Assembly (NCBI RefSeq): GCF_004000885.1
Contig: NZ_BIMC01000013.1
Span: 1-64,000 of the forward strand
From: Paenibacillus glucanolyticus NBRC 15330
Lineage (GTDB): Bacteria > Bacillota > Bacilli > Paenibacillales > Paenibacillaceae
Direction: 5' to 3'
Length of the DNA stretch: 64,000 bases
Positions 1-7,474 of the stretch are shown here, piece after piece (within the stretch, counting starts at the first letter, position 1; the number at the start of each line of letters is the position of its first letter). The notes under the pieces were generated by a model. It had not been told where the DNA came from. It was given only the letters and a program-made list of their open reading frames with translations, and searched no databases. The translations under genes were made by a program, and so were the position numbers.

Positions 1-248
1 ACAGCGGTATCCATGAGAGAAGCGTCTGATTGAGCCATATGACTGAGTACGTCCAGTTTAAAGCTTGCCGGATAATTTGTATAGCCGTTAGTAAAGACAG
101 TCTCACCATGCATCTCATAGAGCTTCAACCAATATTGGAATTGAGACTTGGTAACGCCCACTTGATTTGCGTATTCGGTCTGAGATAGAAGATCAGAGTC
201 ATACCCTTGAATTAATGCCAATTTGCTATCCTTAGTAAATTTAGTCAT
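1..248 (-). CDS. IS3-family transposase OrfA, helix-turn-helix subunit (partial)
   Basis: The 82 visible residues begin MTKFTKDSKLALIQGY and carry a helix-turn-helix of the transposase type (LSQTEYANQVGVTKSQFQYW), followed by a second start of the same kind (YPASFKLDVLSHM). In IS3 elements this subunit binds the terminal repeats and is joined by frameshifting to OrfB, the DDE catalytic part. The ATG at 248 follows a GGAGG with a suitable spacer, just inside the IS end. The C-terminus is cut by the window edge. Family assignment is confident; the subgroup (IS150-like) is inferred from the terminal repeat. Confidence 0.8.
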   Translation of the reverse strand, partial: MTKFTKDSKLALIQGYDSDLLSQTEYANQVGVTKSQFQYWLKLYEMHGETVFTNGYTNYPASFKLDVLSHMAQSDASLMDTA

Positions 249-302
249 AAAAAAACTGCACCTCCAACTATTAGATGTGTCTAACAATTGGGGTGCAGTT
301 CA
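1..302 (-). mobile_element. IS3-family insertion sequence, left end (partial)
   Basis: The outer end is at about 302, where the minus strand reads TGAACTGCACCCCAATTG followed by TTAGACA, a terminal inverted repeat of the kind seen in the IS150 group of IS3. OrfA starts 54 bases inside. The rest of the element, including OrfB and the other terminal repeat, lies beyond the left edge, so neither intactness nor target duplication can be judged. Confidence 0.75.
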
Positions 303-398
303 GTCCATCAAACCGACAAGCTTTTTTTATGGCTAACACGTTAAATCTGATGGGATTCTTTGAGCAGGATGAGGCGGAGTTTTGAAAGGGGAATAAAT

Positions 399-440
399 AC
401 AGCGGCTAACTGAGATGTCAAAACCCAAGTTTGCCGCTGT
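399..440. terminator. Weak hairpin between IS3 end and cupin gene
   Basis: ACAGCGG at 399-405 pairs with CCGCTGT at 434-440, followed by TTTT. The loop is long (28 bases). It lies just past the cupin stop codon. It could end transcription entering from either side, but it is weaker than the other hairpins in the window. Confidence 0.35.
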
Positions 441-455
441 TTTAATTTAATGTTA

Positions 456-1022
456 CTATCCTTTATTGTACCTAGCATACATGGCATCTGCTTTTGTTTC
501 ATGAACCGTGCCATATGGATGCTCAGGAGGAGCATAGATCACGTATACTTTTAGTGGTACATTACCCATATTGGTTACATTGTGCCATTTTCCAGCCGGT
601 ATCATGATCGCATAATCATCATAGGCCATTTTTTGAAAATCCAGATTATCTTTACTATCACCCATTTGAACAAGTCCCTGACCTTGTTCAATTCGTATGA
701 ATTGATCAGTTGTTGGATGAACTTCTAAACCAATGTCATCTCCAACATTAATGCTCATTAGTGTCACTTGTAAGTGCTTCCCTGTCCATAAAGCGGTTCG
801 GTAAGTATTGTTTTGTTTAGTTGCTTGATCAATATTCAACACAAGCGGTCTTTGCCCATAATCTGTTAATTTCAAATTTTCATTATAACGACTCCAGTTG
901 GTATTGTTCCAACTTGAATAATGAGGATTCAAATAATTGCTCCAGTTTTGGTTATTACAGTAGTTATGCGTAGGATTATGCCCTTGATAAGGGTGGCATG
1001 GATGATAGCGATACATATTCAT
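456..1022 (-). CDS. Cupin-domain protein with polar, coat-like N-terminus
   Basis: This 188-aa protein has a single cupin barrel. Motif 1 is seen as GLEVHPTTDQFIRIEQGQG and motif 2 as IPAGKWHNVTN, so the His and Glu metal ligands are present. The first 45 residues are rich in His, Tyr, Asn and Cys (MNMYRYHPCHPYQGHN), resembling the low-complexity starts of some Bacillales spore-coat proteins. A coat location is only an inference. Small single cupins of this type are usually annotated as mannose-6-phosphate isomerase-like, but the substrate is unknown. The ATG at 1022 follows AGAGGAG at 5-6 bases. It stands alone between the IS end and the UspA operon. Confidence 0.8.
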   Translation of the reverse strand: MNMYRYHPCHPYQGHNPTHNYCNNQNWSNYLNPHYSSWNNTNWSRYNENLKLTDYGQRPLVLNIDQATKQNNTYRTALWTGKHLQVTLMSINVGDDIGLEVHPTTDQFIRIEQGQGLVQMGDSKDNLDFQKMAYDDYAIMIPAGKWHNVTNMGNVPLKVYVIYAPPEHPYGTVHETKADAMYARYNKG

Positions 1023-1205
1023 TCTCCTCTTTATGGTTTCGTAATTTTCTTTTCATCCTATGCAGTTGCCTATTTAAACGATTCGAAAATGGGCTGGAGC
1101 CTATGACTTAAGAATGAAGGTGGTTAATCGTAAGGCGAAAACTTTGAAGTTAATGAGGTTTTTGAAGAAGCGTTATCAGTTTGATTAAGTACTTAAAGAT
1201 TAAAA

Positions 1206-1240
1206 AAACATGCCCTATGCTTTTGACATAGGTCATGTTT
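1206..1240 (-). terminator. Rho-independent terminator of the uspA-sulP operon
   Basis: On the minus strand AAACATG-x-CCTATG pairs with its complement across a 7-base loop and is followed by a run of seven T. It lies about 12 bases past the UspA stop codon. Confidence 0.8.
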
Positions 1241-1251
1241 AATTATTTGTT

Positions 1252-1671
1252 CTACTTTACCACCATAACAGGGCACTGAGCTCTCTTGACTACTTTATGG
1301 CTGACACTTCCTAAAACAAATTCTTGAAATGAATTAAGGCCTCGACTACCTATAATGATAAGATCAACACTTTCCTTTTTCGAGTAATCAACAATTGTGG
1401 GGCCCGGATCACCAATGACTATTGTGATTTGATGATTCACGCTTTTGTTTCCCAGTTCTTCTGTAACTGGTAATAGTTTTTGCTTCCGTTTTAATTCAAT
1501 TTCTTCATGGTTTTGTGAATGGAGCACCTCTTCTTTTATTTTTGTTGGATCTACAGCGTACAGAACTTCTACTGTTGCACCTTCAGCAAGAGATGCTAAC
1601 CGAGCTGCTTCAGCTGCAGCGCGAACGGAGTTCTTTGAACCGTCCGCAGCAAGTAAAATATGTTGATACAT
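1252..1671 (-). CDS. Universal stress protein, UspA family
   Basis: A single-domain Usp of 139 aa. The ATP-binding signature G-2x-G-9x-G-S is intact near the C-terminus (GSRGLNSFQEFVLGS) and the fold starts with the usual HILLAADGS strand. The first in-frame start is a GTG at 1680 that overlaps the GGAG sequence; the ATG at 1671 has proper spacing and is preferred. It sits 16 bases after the SulP gene on the same strand and shares a terminator. Usp-SulP pairing is frequent in bacteria, suggesting a stress- or nucleotide-linked role in control of the transporter; this is inference. Confidence 0.88.
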   Translation of the reverse strand: MYQHILLAADGSKNSVRAAAEAARLASLAEGATVEVLYAVDPTKIKEEVLHSQNHEEIELKRKQKLLPVTEELGNKSVNHQITIVIGDPGPTIVDYSKKESVDLIIIGSRGLNSFQEFVLGSVSHKVVKRAQCPVMVVK

Positions 1672-1687
1672 GGATATCACTCCTGTT

Positions 1688-3151
1688 CTAATGAGATTTT
1701 AATTGCGCGTTAGAATCGTGGTATACAGCTAATCTATTTACAATTTTTTCACTTGATGCATTGAGTCCTTTAATGGTGACACGATTATGATTAGCACGGT
1801 ACTTAATTACAACTTTATCTACGGCGCCGACCCCTGAGTCATCCCAAATGTGCGCATTCGAAAAGTCGAGAACAATGTCTTTGTCTGTGACGTTGTAATC
1901 AAATGCGTTGACGAATCCTTCTACAGATGCAAAAAAGAGTTGGCCAGAGATCTTGAACGTTGTTTTATTCCCCCTGATTTCGCTTGTAACACTTACCTTT
2001 GATATTTTAGAAGCAAAGAATATGGCACTTAAGATGATTCCTAAGAGAACCCCAATTGCAAGGTTGTCCGTAACAACGACAACAATGACAGTAGCCAGCA
2101 TGACAAAAGCATCACTTTTAGGGGCTTTTCTTACATAGGAGAATGATGACCAGTCAAAAGTACCTATTGATACCATGATCATGATCCCAGCCAAGACAGG
2201 CATTGGAATTTGTACCACAACTCCACCTAGAACAATAATCAGAAACATCAGAAACACACCAGCTACAAATGTCGACAACCTAGTACGACCGCCCGATTTT
2301 ACATTGATGACAGACTGTCCGATCATCGCGCAGCCAGCCATGCCACCGAAGAAACCCGTAATGATGTTTGCGATGCCTTGTCCACGAGCTTCCTTATTTT
2401 TGTTACTCTCTGTTTCGGTCATATCATCTACAATCGAAGAGGTTAGAAGAGATTCAACCAAACCCACAACGGCTAGGGAAATCGAGTAAGGGAAGATGAT
2501 TTGTAACGTTTCAAGATTAAATGGGATGTTAGGGATTAGAAAAGAGGGTAAGGATTGAGTGATGACTCCCAATTCACCGACAGTTCCCAAATCTAGATTG
2601 CCCCATATTGCTGCGGCAGTGAGCACAACAATAGCGATAAGAGGCGCAGGAATAGCTTTGAAGAAGCGGGGTAATACATATACAATAATGAGAGTAACAG
2701 CCACGAATATATAGGTCAGAGTTGAAATTCCTACAAAATGCGGTACCTGAGCCATAAATATTAGAATAGCAAGAGCATTAACAAAACCAATCATGACAGC
2801 TCTCGGTATGAATTTCATGAGTTTGCCGATTTTGAATATTCCAAACAGCAATTGGATGATGCCCGTGAGGACAGTTGCCGCCAATAAATACTGAATGCCA
2901 TGTTCCTTTACGAGCGGAACCATAAGTAAGGCCATTGCTCCGGTAGCAGCGGAAATCATCCCTGGCCGACCACCTATAAAAGATATAATTACAGCGATAC
3001 AAAATGAAGCATATAGTCCTACCATTGGATCAACACCAGCGATAATTGAAAATGCAATCGCTTCTGGAATAAGAGCCAAAGCTACCACGATACCAGCTAA
3101 GATATCGCTTTTGGTGTTAGAAAACCATTCTTGTTTAATCCGTTCAATCAC
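1688..3151 (-). CDS. SulP-family anion permease with C-terminal STAS domain
   Basis: This membrane protein of about 487 aa has the SulP start (SDILAGIVVALALIPEAIAF), roughly 10-12 hydrophobic segments, and a C-terminal STAS domain from about residue 385 (LFFASVEGFVNAFDYN, DVVIDF-like core, IWDDSGVGAVDKV). SulP proteins import sulfate, bicarbonate or related anions; the sequence alone does not tell which. Sulfate supply next to a large thiol-dependent arsenic island would make sense but is speculative. A GTG at 3163 lies inside the AAGGAG sequence, so the GTG at 3151 (11 bases after it) is the likelier start. First gene of a two-gene operon with the Usp gene. Confidence 0.85.
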   Translation of the reverse strand: MIERIKQEWFSNTKSDILAGIVVALALIPEAIAFSIIAGVDPMVGLYASFCIAVIISFIGGRPGMISAATGAMALLMVPLVKEHGIQYLLAATVLTGIIQLLFGIFKIGKLMKFIPRAVMIGFVNALAILIFMAQVPHFVGISTLTYIFVAVTLIIVYVLPRFFKAIPAPLIAIVVLTAAAIWGNLDLGTVGELGVITQSLPSFLIPNIPFNLETLQIIFPYSISLAVVGLVESLLTSSIVDDMTETESNKNKEARGQGIANIITGFFGGMAGCAMIGQSVINVKSGGRTRLSTFVAGVFLMFLIIVLGGVVVQIPMPVLAGIMIMVSIGTFDWSSFSYVRKAPKSDAFVMLATVIVVVVTDNLAIGVLLGIILSAIFFASKISKVSVTSEIRGNKTTFKISGQLFFASVEGFVNAFDYNVTDKDIVLDFSNAHIWDDSGVGAVDKVVIKYRANHNRVTIKGLNASSEKIVNRLAVYHDSNAQLKSH

Positions 3152-3311
3152 TTGTACTTCCACTCCTTATCATTTGCTATGACTTTTACTTTTAAAGTCA
3201 TGACCGGTTCTAGTACATTGATATTATCACGGATTGCACCAAAATGGAACCTTTTTGGTCCCTTATATGTGTTATAATTTTATAAAGTCATACGTGATTA
3301 GGAGTTTTAAT

Positions 3312-3854
3312 ATGATATTTGGTTACATGAGACCCTCTCAGGATGATCCACATTGTCAAAATCAACTAGAAATTTTAAAAAGAAAGTCCTGCGATCACTT
3401 ATTTAAAGAAGAACACTCATCTGCGAAAAAGAGAACTCAATTAGAATTGATGTTGGATCGACTCATGCCTGGAGATACAATAGTTGTGACCAGACTATTT
3501 TCGCTCGCTGACTCGACGAGGCATCTTAGTGAATTATTGGATCAATTTCAAATCCGACAAGTCCATTTGTATTCATTGAATGAAAACCTAAACACCCGAG
3601 AAGATTCCGGTCGTTTATTCCATAAACATGTGGAAACTATCCTAGAATTTCAAGGGGATTTAATTAGTGAAAGTACCAAAAAAGGGCTGGATGAGGCTAA
3701 GGAAAAAGGTACGAAGTTAGGACGTCCACGCAAGCTTGATGAGAACGTGATGAAGGCGATCCAGATGTATGAAAGCAATAAATATACACTTGCACAAATA
3801 CGTGAAGAAACAGGGATTAGTAAAACAACCTTGTATCGATACCTCGAAAATTAA
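3312..3854 (+). CDS. Serine recombinase-like protein, catalytic residues largely lost
   Basis: A 180-aa protein with resolvase/invertase layout: N-terminal catalytic-type domain (MIFGYMRPSQDD), E-helix region, then GRPRK and a C-terminal helix-turn-helix (YTLAQIREETGISKTTLYRY). The nucleophile Ser9 and Arg7 of the R-x-S motif are present. The second active-site block, normally L-D-R-L-G-R-S, reads L-F-S-L-A-D-S, so the positions equal to Asp67, Arg68 and Arg71 of gamma-delta resolvase are all replaced. The protein is therefore probably a DNA-binding protein or regulator and not an active recombinase. ATG 3312 follows TAGGAG. It is divergent from the SulP operon and has its own promoter region with a TATAAT. 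Confidence 0.8.
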   Translation: MIFGYMRPSQDDPHCQNQLEILKRKSCDHLFKEEHSSAKKRTQLELMLDRLMPGDTIVVTRLFSLADSTRHLSELLDQFQIRQVHLYSLNENLNTREDSGRLFHKHVETILEFQGDLISESTKKGLDEAKEKGTKLGRPRKLDENVMKAIQMYESNKYTLAQIREETGISKTTLYRYLEN

Positions 3855-4278
3855 ACGTAATTTAATCAACGGGGCGATAGTTATTTATTCGTTGCTGTTA
3901 CTTGGAAACCACTACTTATTGTTTGCTTTAGGATTTGTGAATAAGGTGGAGATTGTGAGACGCGGTTAGGTTTGACAGTAAAATGAACACGAACTGACCG
4001 TAAGTTGACTCTATGTTGAACACCACATGACGGTTTGCCCGTGACAGTATGTAACCATAGAAAAGGCGAGAATGACACGCACGGCTGCATGAATGCGGCA
4101 AATGACCGGGGCGTAACTCTTCTCGCTTTTTCTGTTGTTGAGAAACCAATAAACAACACGCGTTTTAATACGCCCTTAGATTGAGTTTTAACGAATTTTA
4201 TGTAGATAATCGTATACGGGGATGTATTCGGGGGTTTAATGGTCTTTTAAACCTATTTAAATAGCTCTCATGCCTATA
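3855..4278. other. Gene-free stretch with one imperfect inverted repeat
   Basis: No convincing gene is seen here. Short minus-strand open frames at 3881-4159 have no ribosome binding site or recognisable product. GAAAAGGCGAGAA at 4060-4072 is complementary, with one mismatch, to TTCTCGCTTTTTC at 4120-4132 across 47 bases. The repeat could be an old element end or an RNA stem. Confidence 0.4.
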
Positions 4279-4307
4279 TTGACCTAGGATTTTGAGTAGA
4301 TTATATT
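4279..4307 (+). promoter_or_regulatory. SigmaA-type promoter of the antiporter gene
   Basis: TTGACC at 4279-4284 and TATATT at 4302-4307 are separated by 17 bases, about 50 bases upstream of the antiporter start. No operator is visible. Confidence 0.65.
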
Positions 4308-4356
4308 TATCCAGAACGCGTTCGAATACGAGTTAAAGACAGAGGGAGAAGATAGG

Positions 4357-5526
4357 ATGGAATTTGTTTGGTATTTAGTTCTTATTTTGCTTTTCACTAA
4401 ACTAGCTGGAGACTTATCAGTACGTTTAGGTCAACCAGCTGTACTTGGAAAACTAATTGTCGGGATACTTCTAGGTCCTGCCGTACTTGGTTGGATAGAT
4501 AGTAATGAATTTATCCATTACGTATCAGAGATAGGAGTATTGCTGCTTATGTTTATTGCTGGTTTGGAAACAGATGTAGAACAACTGAAGAAGAATTGGA
4601 AATCAGCAGTCGCTGTTGCTGTTGGTGGAATTATACTACCTTTCATCGGAGGGTATGGAGTTGCAGAGTTATTTGGTTTTTCAGTTAATTACGCCCTTTT
4701 CATGGGAGTGTTGTTTAGCGCAACTTCCGTAAGCATTTCTGTTCAAGTATTAAAAGATCTGGATCGTCTTGGTTCGAAAGAAGGAACGACTATCCTTGGG
4801 GCAGCTGTAGTAGATGATATTTTGGTCGTCATTCTACTCGCTTTCATGATGAGTTTCCTGGGCACGGGTCAGGAAATATCCATGGGCCTTCTTATAGGTA
4901 AGAAGGTGTTATTTTTCGTCGGTGTTATTATTGCAGGATGGCTTATTGTTCCTCATGTCTTGAAGTGGCTCTCCAGTTTAAAGGTTACAGAGCCTGTGAT
5001 TTCAATTGCACTTGTCGTGTGTTTTGGATTTTCTTATTTCGCAGATTTGATGGGGATGGCCGGTATAATTGGTGCATTTGCTGCGGGAATAGCTATCTCA
5101 CAAACGGCCTTAAAGCACACCGTTGAACAAAAAATCGAGCCCATCGCGTATTCGATTTTTGTCCCTGTCTTTTTTGTAAGCATTGGGCTCAATGTATCCT
5201 TTCAAGGAGTTAGTCAACAAGTAGGCTTCATTGTAGTATTGACCATAGCCGCAGTTCTGACCAAATTGCTGGGAGGTGCTCTTGGAGCGAGAATTACAGG
5301 TTTTAATAACTTATCATCATTTGCTGTCGGAGCTGGCATGGTATCAAGAGGGGAAGTTGCATTAATCATTGCTTCCACAGGCCTACAAGCAGGACTTCTA
5401 CTACCAGAATATTTCACATCTGTTGTCATTGTGGTTATTCTGACGACATTAATTGCTCCACCGTTGTTGAAGATCCTTTTTCAACCACAAAGTAAATTGA
5501 ATAGCTCCAAAGAAATCGGGCTATAG
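4357..5526 (+). CDS. CPA2-family cation/proton antiporter
   Basis: A 389-aa integral membrane protein with about 11-12 hydrophobic helices and the CPA2 (KefB/GerN-like) signature: LGQPAVLGKLIVGILLGP near the N-terminus, LLLMFIAGLETD, and the double-Asp AAVVDDILVVILLAF in the helix that carries the ion-binding aspartates. It lacks the C-terminal RCK/TrkA-N nucleotide-binding domain found in full KefB/KefC, which places it nearer GerN/NapA-type Na+ or K+/H+ antiporters. The ATG at 4357 follows GGGAG at 8 bases. Apparently monocistronic, with a good sigmaA promoter. The transported cation is not determined by the sequence. Confidence 0.85.
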   Translation: MEFVWYLVLILLFTKLAGDLSVRLGQPAVLGKLIVGILLGPAVLGWIDSNEFIHYVSEIGVLLLMFIAGLETDVEQLKKNWKSAVAVAVGGIILPFIGGYGVAELFGFSVNYALFMGVLFSATSVSISVQVLKDLDRLGSKEGTTILGAAVVDDILVVILLAFMMSFLGTGQEISMGLLIGKKVLFFVGVIIAGWLIVPHVLKWLSSLKVTEPVISIALVVCFGFSYFADLMGMAGIIGAFAAGIAISQTALKHTVEQKIEPIAYSIFVPVFFVSIGLNVSFQGVSQQVGFIVVLTIAAVLTKLLGGALGARITGFNNLSSFAVGAGMVSRGEVALIIASTGLQAGLLLPEYFTSVVIVVILTTLIAPPLLKILFQPQSKLNSSKEIGL

Positions 5527-5549
5527 TGGACTATAAGGGGTTGATTTAA

Positions 5550-5828
5550 ATATCGAAGCTCTATCTGTTTTCATATAAGCCAAAGAACGAAGGTTGGACC
5601 GAAGATTGCGTTAATTTTCATCTGGATAGTTTGTATGACATCAAACATCTTCATGATCGTGTATACCTTATCAAGACGGATGATGATGTTGATTTATTAG
5701 ATAAGTATCTCCTTGAATGTTTTAGGAACAACGATAGTTACTTTCTGTTGCAAATTAGCGAAATGCCTATTAGGCACCGTCATCAAGGTCTCATTTCTGA
5801 GGATATTTCCACGTGGTTGCAGCTATAA
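5550..5828 (+). CDS. Small hypothetical protein with apparent ATA start
   Basis: The frame is open from the stop at 5547-5549 and encodes 92 residues ending in DISTWLQL. No ATG, GTG or TTG lies near a ribosome binding site: the first TTG is 27 codons in and has none. A clear AAGGGG ends about 9 bases before an ATA codon at 5550, with the peptide then reading x-SKLYLFSYKPKNEGW. Either ATA is used for initiation or an ATG has mutated and the gene is silent. It is acidic and soluble-looking, without a family I recognise. A strong hairpin follows the stop codon, which supports it being, or having been, a real transcription unit. Confidence 0.5.
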   Translation: MSKLYLFSYKPKNEGWTEDCVNFHLDSLYDIKHLHDRVYLIKTDDDVDLLDKYLLECFRNNDSYFLLQISEMPIRHRHQGLISEDISTWLQL

Positions 5829-5836
5829 AGGAGGAA

Positions 5837-5872
5837 AGAAAAGCGAACTATCCTCTGATAGTTCGCTTTTCT
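5837..5872 (+). terminator. Strong hairpin terminator
   Basis: AGAAAAGCGAACTATC and its exact complement form a 16-bp stem (5837-5852 with 5857-5872) around a 4-base loop. The A-rich left arm and T-rich right arm make it work in both directions, between the 92-aa ORF and the arsenic cluster. Confidence 0.8.
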
Positions 5873-6059
5873 ATTGCAATAATGAGGAAATCAGAGAATG
5901 CTTGCGAAACACTATAATTGATATTGTTATATCGAATTCGTTCAATGTAGAATATAGCCGAAATAATACAAAAAAATATACTTTCATTTATAATTGTAGG
6001 TATACTAAGGTCATCATATTCGAAAGTACTGTTAAGCACTAATCCGAAATAATAGTAAA

Positions 6060-6587
6060 TTAACACTGGAGGAACGCTTTAGGTTTTTTTATATTTATTA
6101 ATTTCTCCATGATCTTAACATCCACATATCTCCCATCCAAGACCCCTTGCTTTTCAAATACCCCCACATCACGGTAACCAAGTTTATGATATAAGCCTTG
6201 ACCATTTTGATTAAATGGAAAGGTGAACAACACGATTTTATAAAAGTCTTTTTCTTTAGCAATCTCCTCAAGACGCTGGAGAAGTATACTTCCAATTCCT
6301 TTACCTCTGAAGGCTCGATCGATGTATATGGATAGGTCGGCAACACCGTCATAAGCACATCGTTGAGAAAAAGGGTTAAGGGAAGCCCAGCCGATTACGA
6401 CATCTTCGTACTCAGCTACAATGACTGCATAACGATTTTGGTGTTGTTGAAACCAGTTATTCATGTATGCAATATCTTTTTGATCAACTTCTAGCGTAGC
6501 TATACGATCCTCGATTCCTTGATTATAAATGTTCAATATTCGTTCCACATCATCAGTGACTGCTGCTCTAATCGAAGTGGTTTTCAT
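6060..6587 (-). CDS. arsN1: ArsN1-type GNAT N-acetyltransferase (arsinothricin resistance)
   Basis: This 175-aa protein follows the ArsN1 pattern over its length: IYNQGIEDRIATLE near the N-terminus, VIGWASLNPFSQR, VADLSIYIDRAFRGKGIGS with the acetyl-CoA pyrophosphate loop (RGKGIGS), FPFNQNGQGLYHKLGYRDVG, and QGVLDGRYVDV. ArsN1 enzymes acetylate the amino group of the arsenical antibiotic arsinothricin and often also phosphinothricin, thereby detoxifying them. The ATG at 6587 follows AGGAGG at 8 bases. It is the last gene of a leftward set with a MarR regulator and a Cys-rich peptide. The last 15 residues (IKKPKAFLQC) extend past the usual end of the family. The family is confident; the exact substrate is inferred. 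Confidence 0.85.
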   Translation of the reverse strand: MKTTSIRAAVTDDVERILNIYNQGIEDRIATLEVDQKDIAYMNNWFQQHQNRYAVIVAEYEDVVIGWASLNPFSQRCAYDGVADLSIYIDRAFRGKGIGSILLQRLEEIAKEKDFYKIVLFTFPFNQNGQGLYHKLGYRDVGVFEKQGVLDGRYVDVKIMEKLINIKKPKAFLQC

Positions 6588-6618
6588 AATCAGTTCCTCC
6601 TATGTAGGAAATTTAAGC

Positions 6619-6783
6619 TTAGCAGCAGGAAACACAGCAGGCATTCCTGCGCGGTTGCCTTGAAAATGAGAATGAAATACGAGATTTTTTTCTATTGAGT
6701 TCTTTATTGGTTATCTCTCGGCTTTTTTGAATGTGAAGGTCACTTTTCATTAAATACTCTGCAACGTAAGAATGGAGCAGCAT
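6619..6783 (-). CDS. 54-aa peptide ending in a Cys-Cys-x-x-Cys-Cys motif
   Basis: A short ORF between the MarR regulator and arsN1, on the same strand. It starts MLLHSYVAEYLMKSD at 6783, 7-8 bases after a GGAG, and ends RNACCVSCC. The middle is very basic (NKELNRKKSRISFSFSRQPRR). Four cysteines arranged CC-VS-CC at the extreme C-terminus suit binding of a soft metalloid such as As(III); this is inferred. An internal ATG at codon 12 is a possible alternative start. The spacing is 29 bases from marR and 31 bases to arsN1. I do not recognise a described family. Confidence 0.65.
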   Translation of the reverse strand: MLLHSYVAEYLMKSDLHIQKSREITNKELNRKKSRISFSFSRQPRRNACCVSCC

Positions 6784-6812
6784 CGTAATTCATCTCCTAT
6801 ATAATAAATTTA

Positions 6813-7262
6813 TTATTCAGATAATGGGCCGCAGCATTTATTGGATTTCGCCATCGCGTCGTTAAAAATTTTAACGGAATGAAGAACTGTTTCTTTTTCG
6901 AAATCGGTCATATAAGAGAATACTTCGTTAAGATAGTCATTCATCTGCATATCAATTGTTGTTGCTACAAATTTACCCTCCGTCGTAAGGGCAAGTGTGT
7001 GAACTCTTCGGTCCTGCGGATCTGGTGTTTTTTTAACTAAATTCATTTTGATTAGGGATTGGACCTGCCGGCTAAATGTCGTAATATCGGTTCCTAGTGT
7101 TTCAGCAATCTGTTGCATCGAAGGATTGTGCTGCCGGTCCACTTCGTATAAGATGTGGCTTTGAACTAAAGAAACGTCGTTTCCTCCGATACTGCAGCAG
7201 TTTTTATTAAGTAGACCAAACCTTCGGGTCATGATTTGAAACAACTCACGAGCATTTTCCAT
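6813..7262 (-). CDS. MarR-family regulator with two vicinal cysteine pairs
   Basis: A 149-aa winged-helix protein. Helix-turn-helix: PSMQQIAETLGTDITTFSRQV; wing: DPQDRRVHTLALTTEG, both typical of MarR. The unusual feature is a Cys22-Cys23 pair in the N-terminal dimerisation helix (LLNKNCCSIGG) and a second pair, Cys143-Cys144, near the end (NKCCGPLSE). In a dimer these could form thiol sites for As(III) or another thiophilic ligand. The start was set to the ATG at 7262 because AGAGGTG lies 7-8 bases upstream; the upstream frame to 7322 lacks a site. It is first in a leftward set and divergent from arsR, so it probably represses itself and arsN1. Confidence 0.82.
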   Translation of the reverse strand: MENARELFQIMTRRFGLLNKNCCSIGGNDVSLVQSHILYEVDRQHNPSMQQIAETLGTDITTFSRQVQSLIKMNLVKKTPDPQDRRVHTLALTTEGKFVATTIDMQMNDYLNEVFSYMTDFEKETVLHSVKIFNDAMAKSNKCCGPLSE

Positions 7263-7284
7263 TTTCGAATCACCTCTTGTCATA

Positions 7285-7313
7285 GTTATACAACATATAT
7301 TTGCAACATGCAA
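7285..7313 (-). promoter_or_regulatory. marR promoter with embedded TTGCA palindrome
   Basis: On the minus strand TTGCAT (7313-7308) and TATAAC (7290-7285) are 17 bases apart. The -35 overlaps an inverted repeat TTGCA-N3-TGCAA (7301-7313), a plausible MarR operator for autoregulation. Confidence 0.55.
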
Positions 7314-7349
7314 GTAATACAATTCTATGGCTTGTGATCAGTTCTTTTG

Positions 7350-7385
7350 TATATTGGAGTTTGATTTTGAATATACTCCAATATA
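7350..7385. promoter_or_regulatory. 11-bp inverted repeat between marR and arsR
   Basis: TATATTGGAGT at 7350-7360 and its exact complement at 7375-7385 flank 14 bases. It lies in the divergent control region, upstream of both promoters. Which protein binds is unknown; a MarR-type protein or an activator is possible. Confidence 0.5.
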
Positions 7386-7386
7386 A

Positions 7387-7455
7387 ATCAAAAAAAATTG
7401 ATGCTTGACGTGTTTAATGCGACTTGCTACAATGGCCACATCAAAATAATTTGAT
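7387..7455 (+). promoter_or_regulatory. arsR promoter flanked by two ArsR operators
   Basis: A near-consensus sigmaA promoter, TTGACG (7405-7410), 17 bases, TACAAT (7428-7433), is framed by two ATCAA-N6-TTGAT palindromes at 7387-7402 and 7440-7455. This is the classical operator form of Bacillus-type ArsR. Binding at both would block polymerase and the start site. Confidence 0.8.
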
Positions 7456-7474
7456 GGAAAGATGAGGTGACAAC

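Noticed and set aside
3881..4159. Two overlapping minus-strand open frames of 92 and 73 codons
   Set aside because: They overlap each other in different frames, have no ribosome binding site and no recognisable product; the region is better described by its inverted repeat.
5848..6066. Minus-strand 72-codon frame after the terminator
   Set aside because: It starts from AT-rich spacer, has no binding site and runs into the terminator hairpin.
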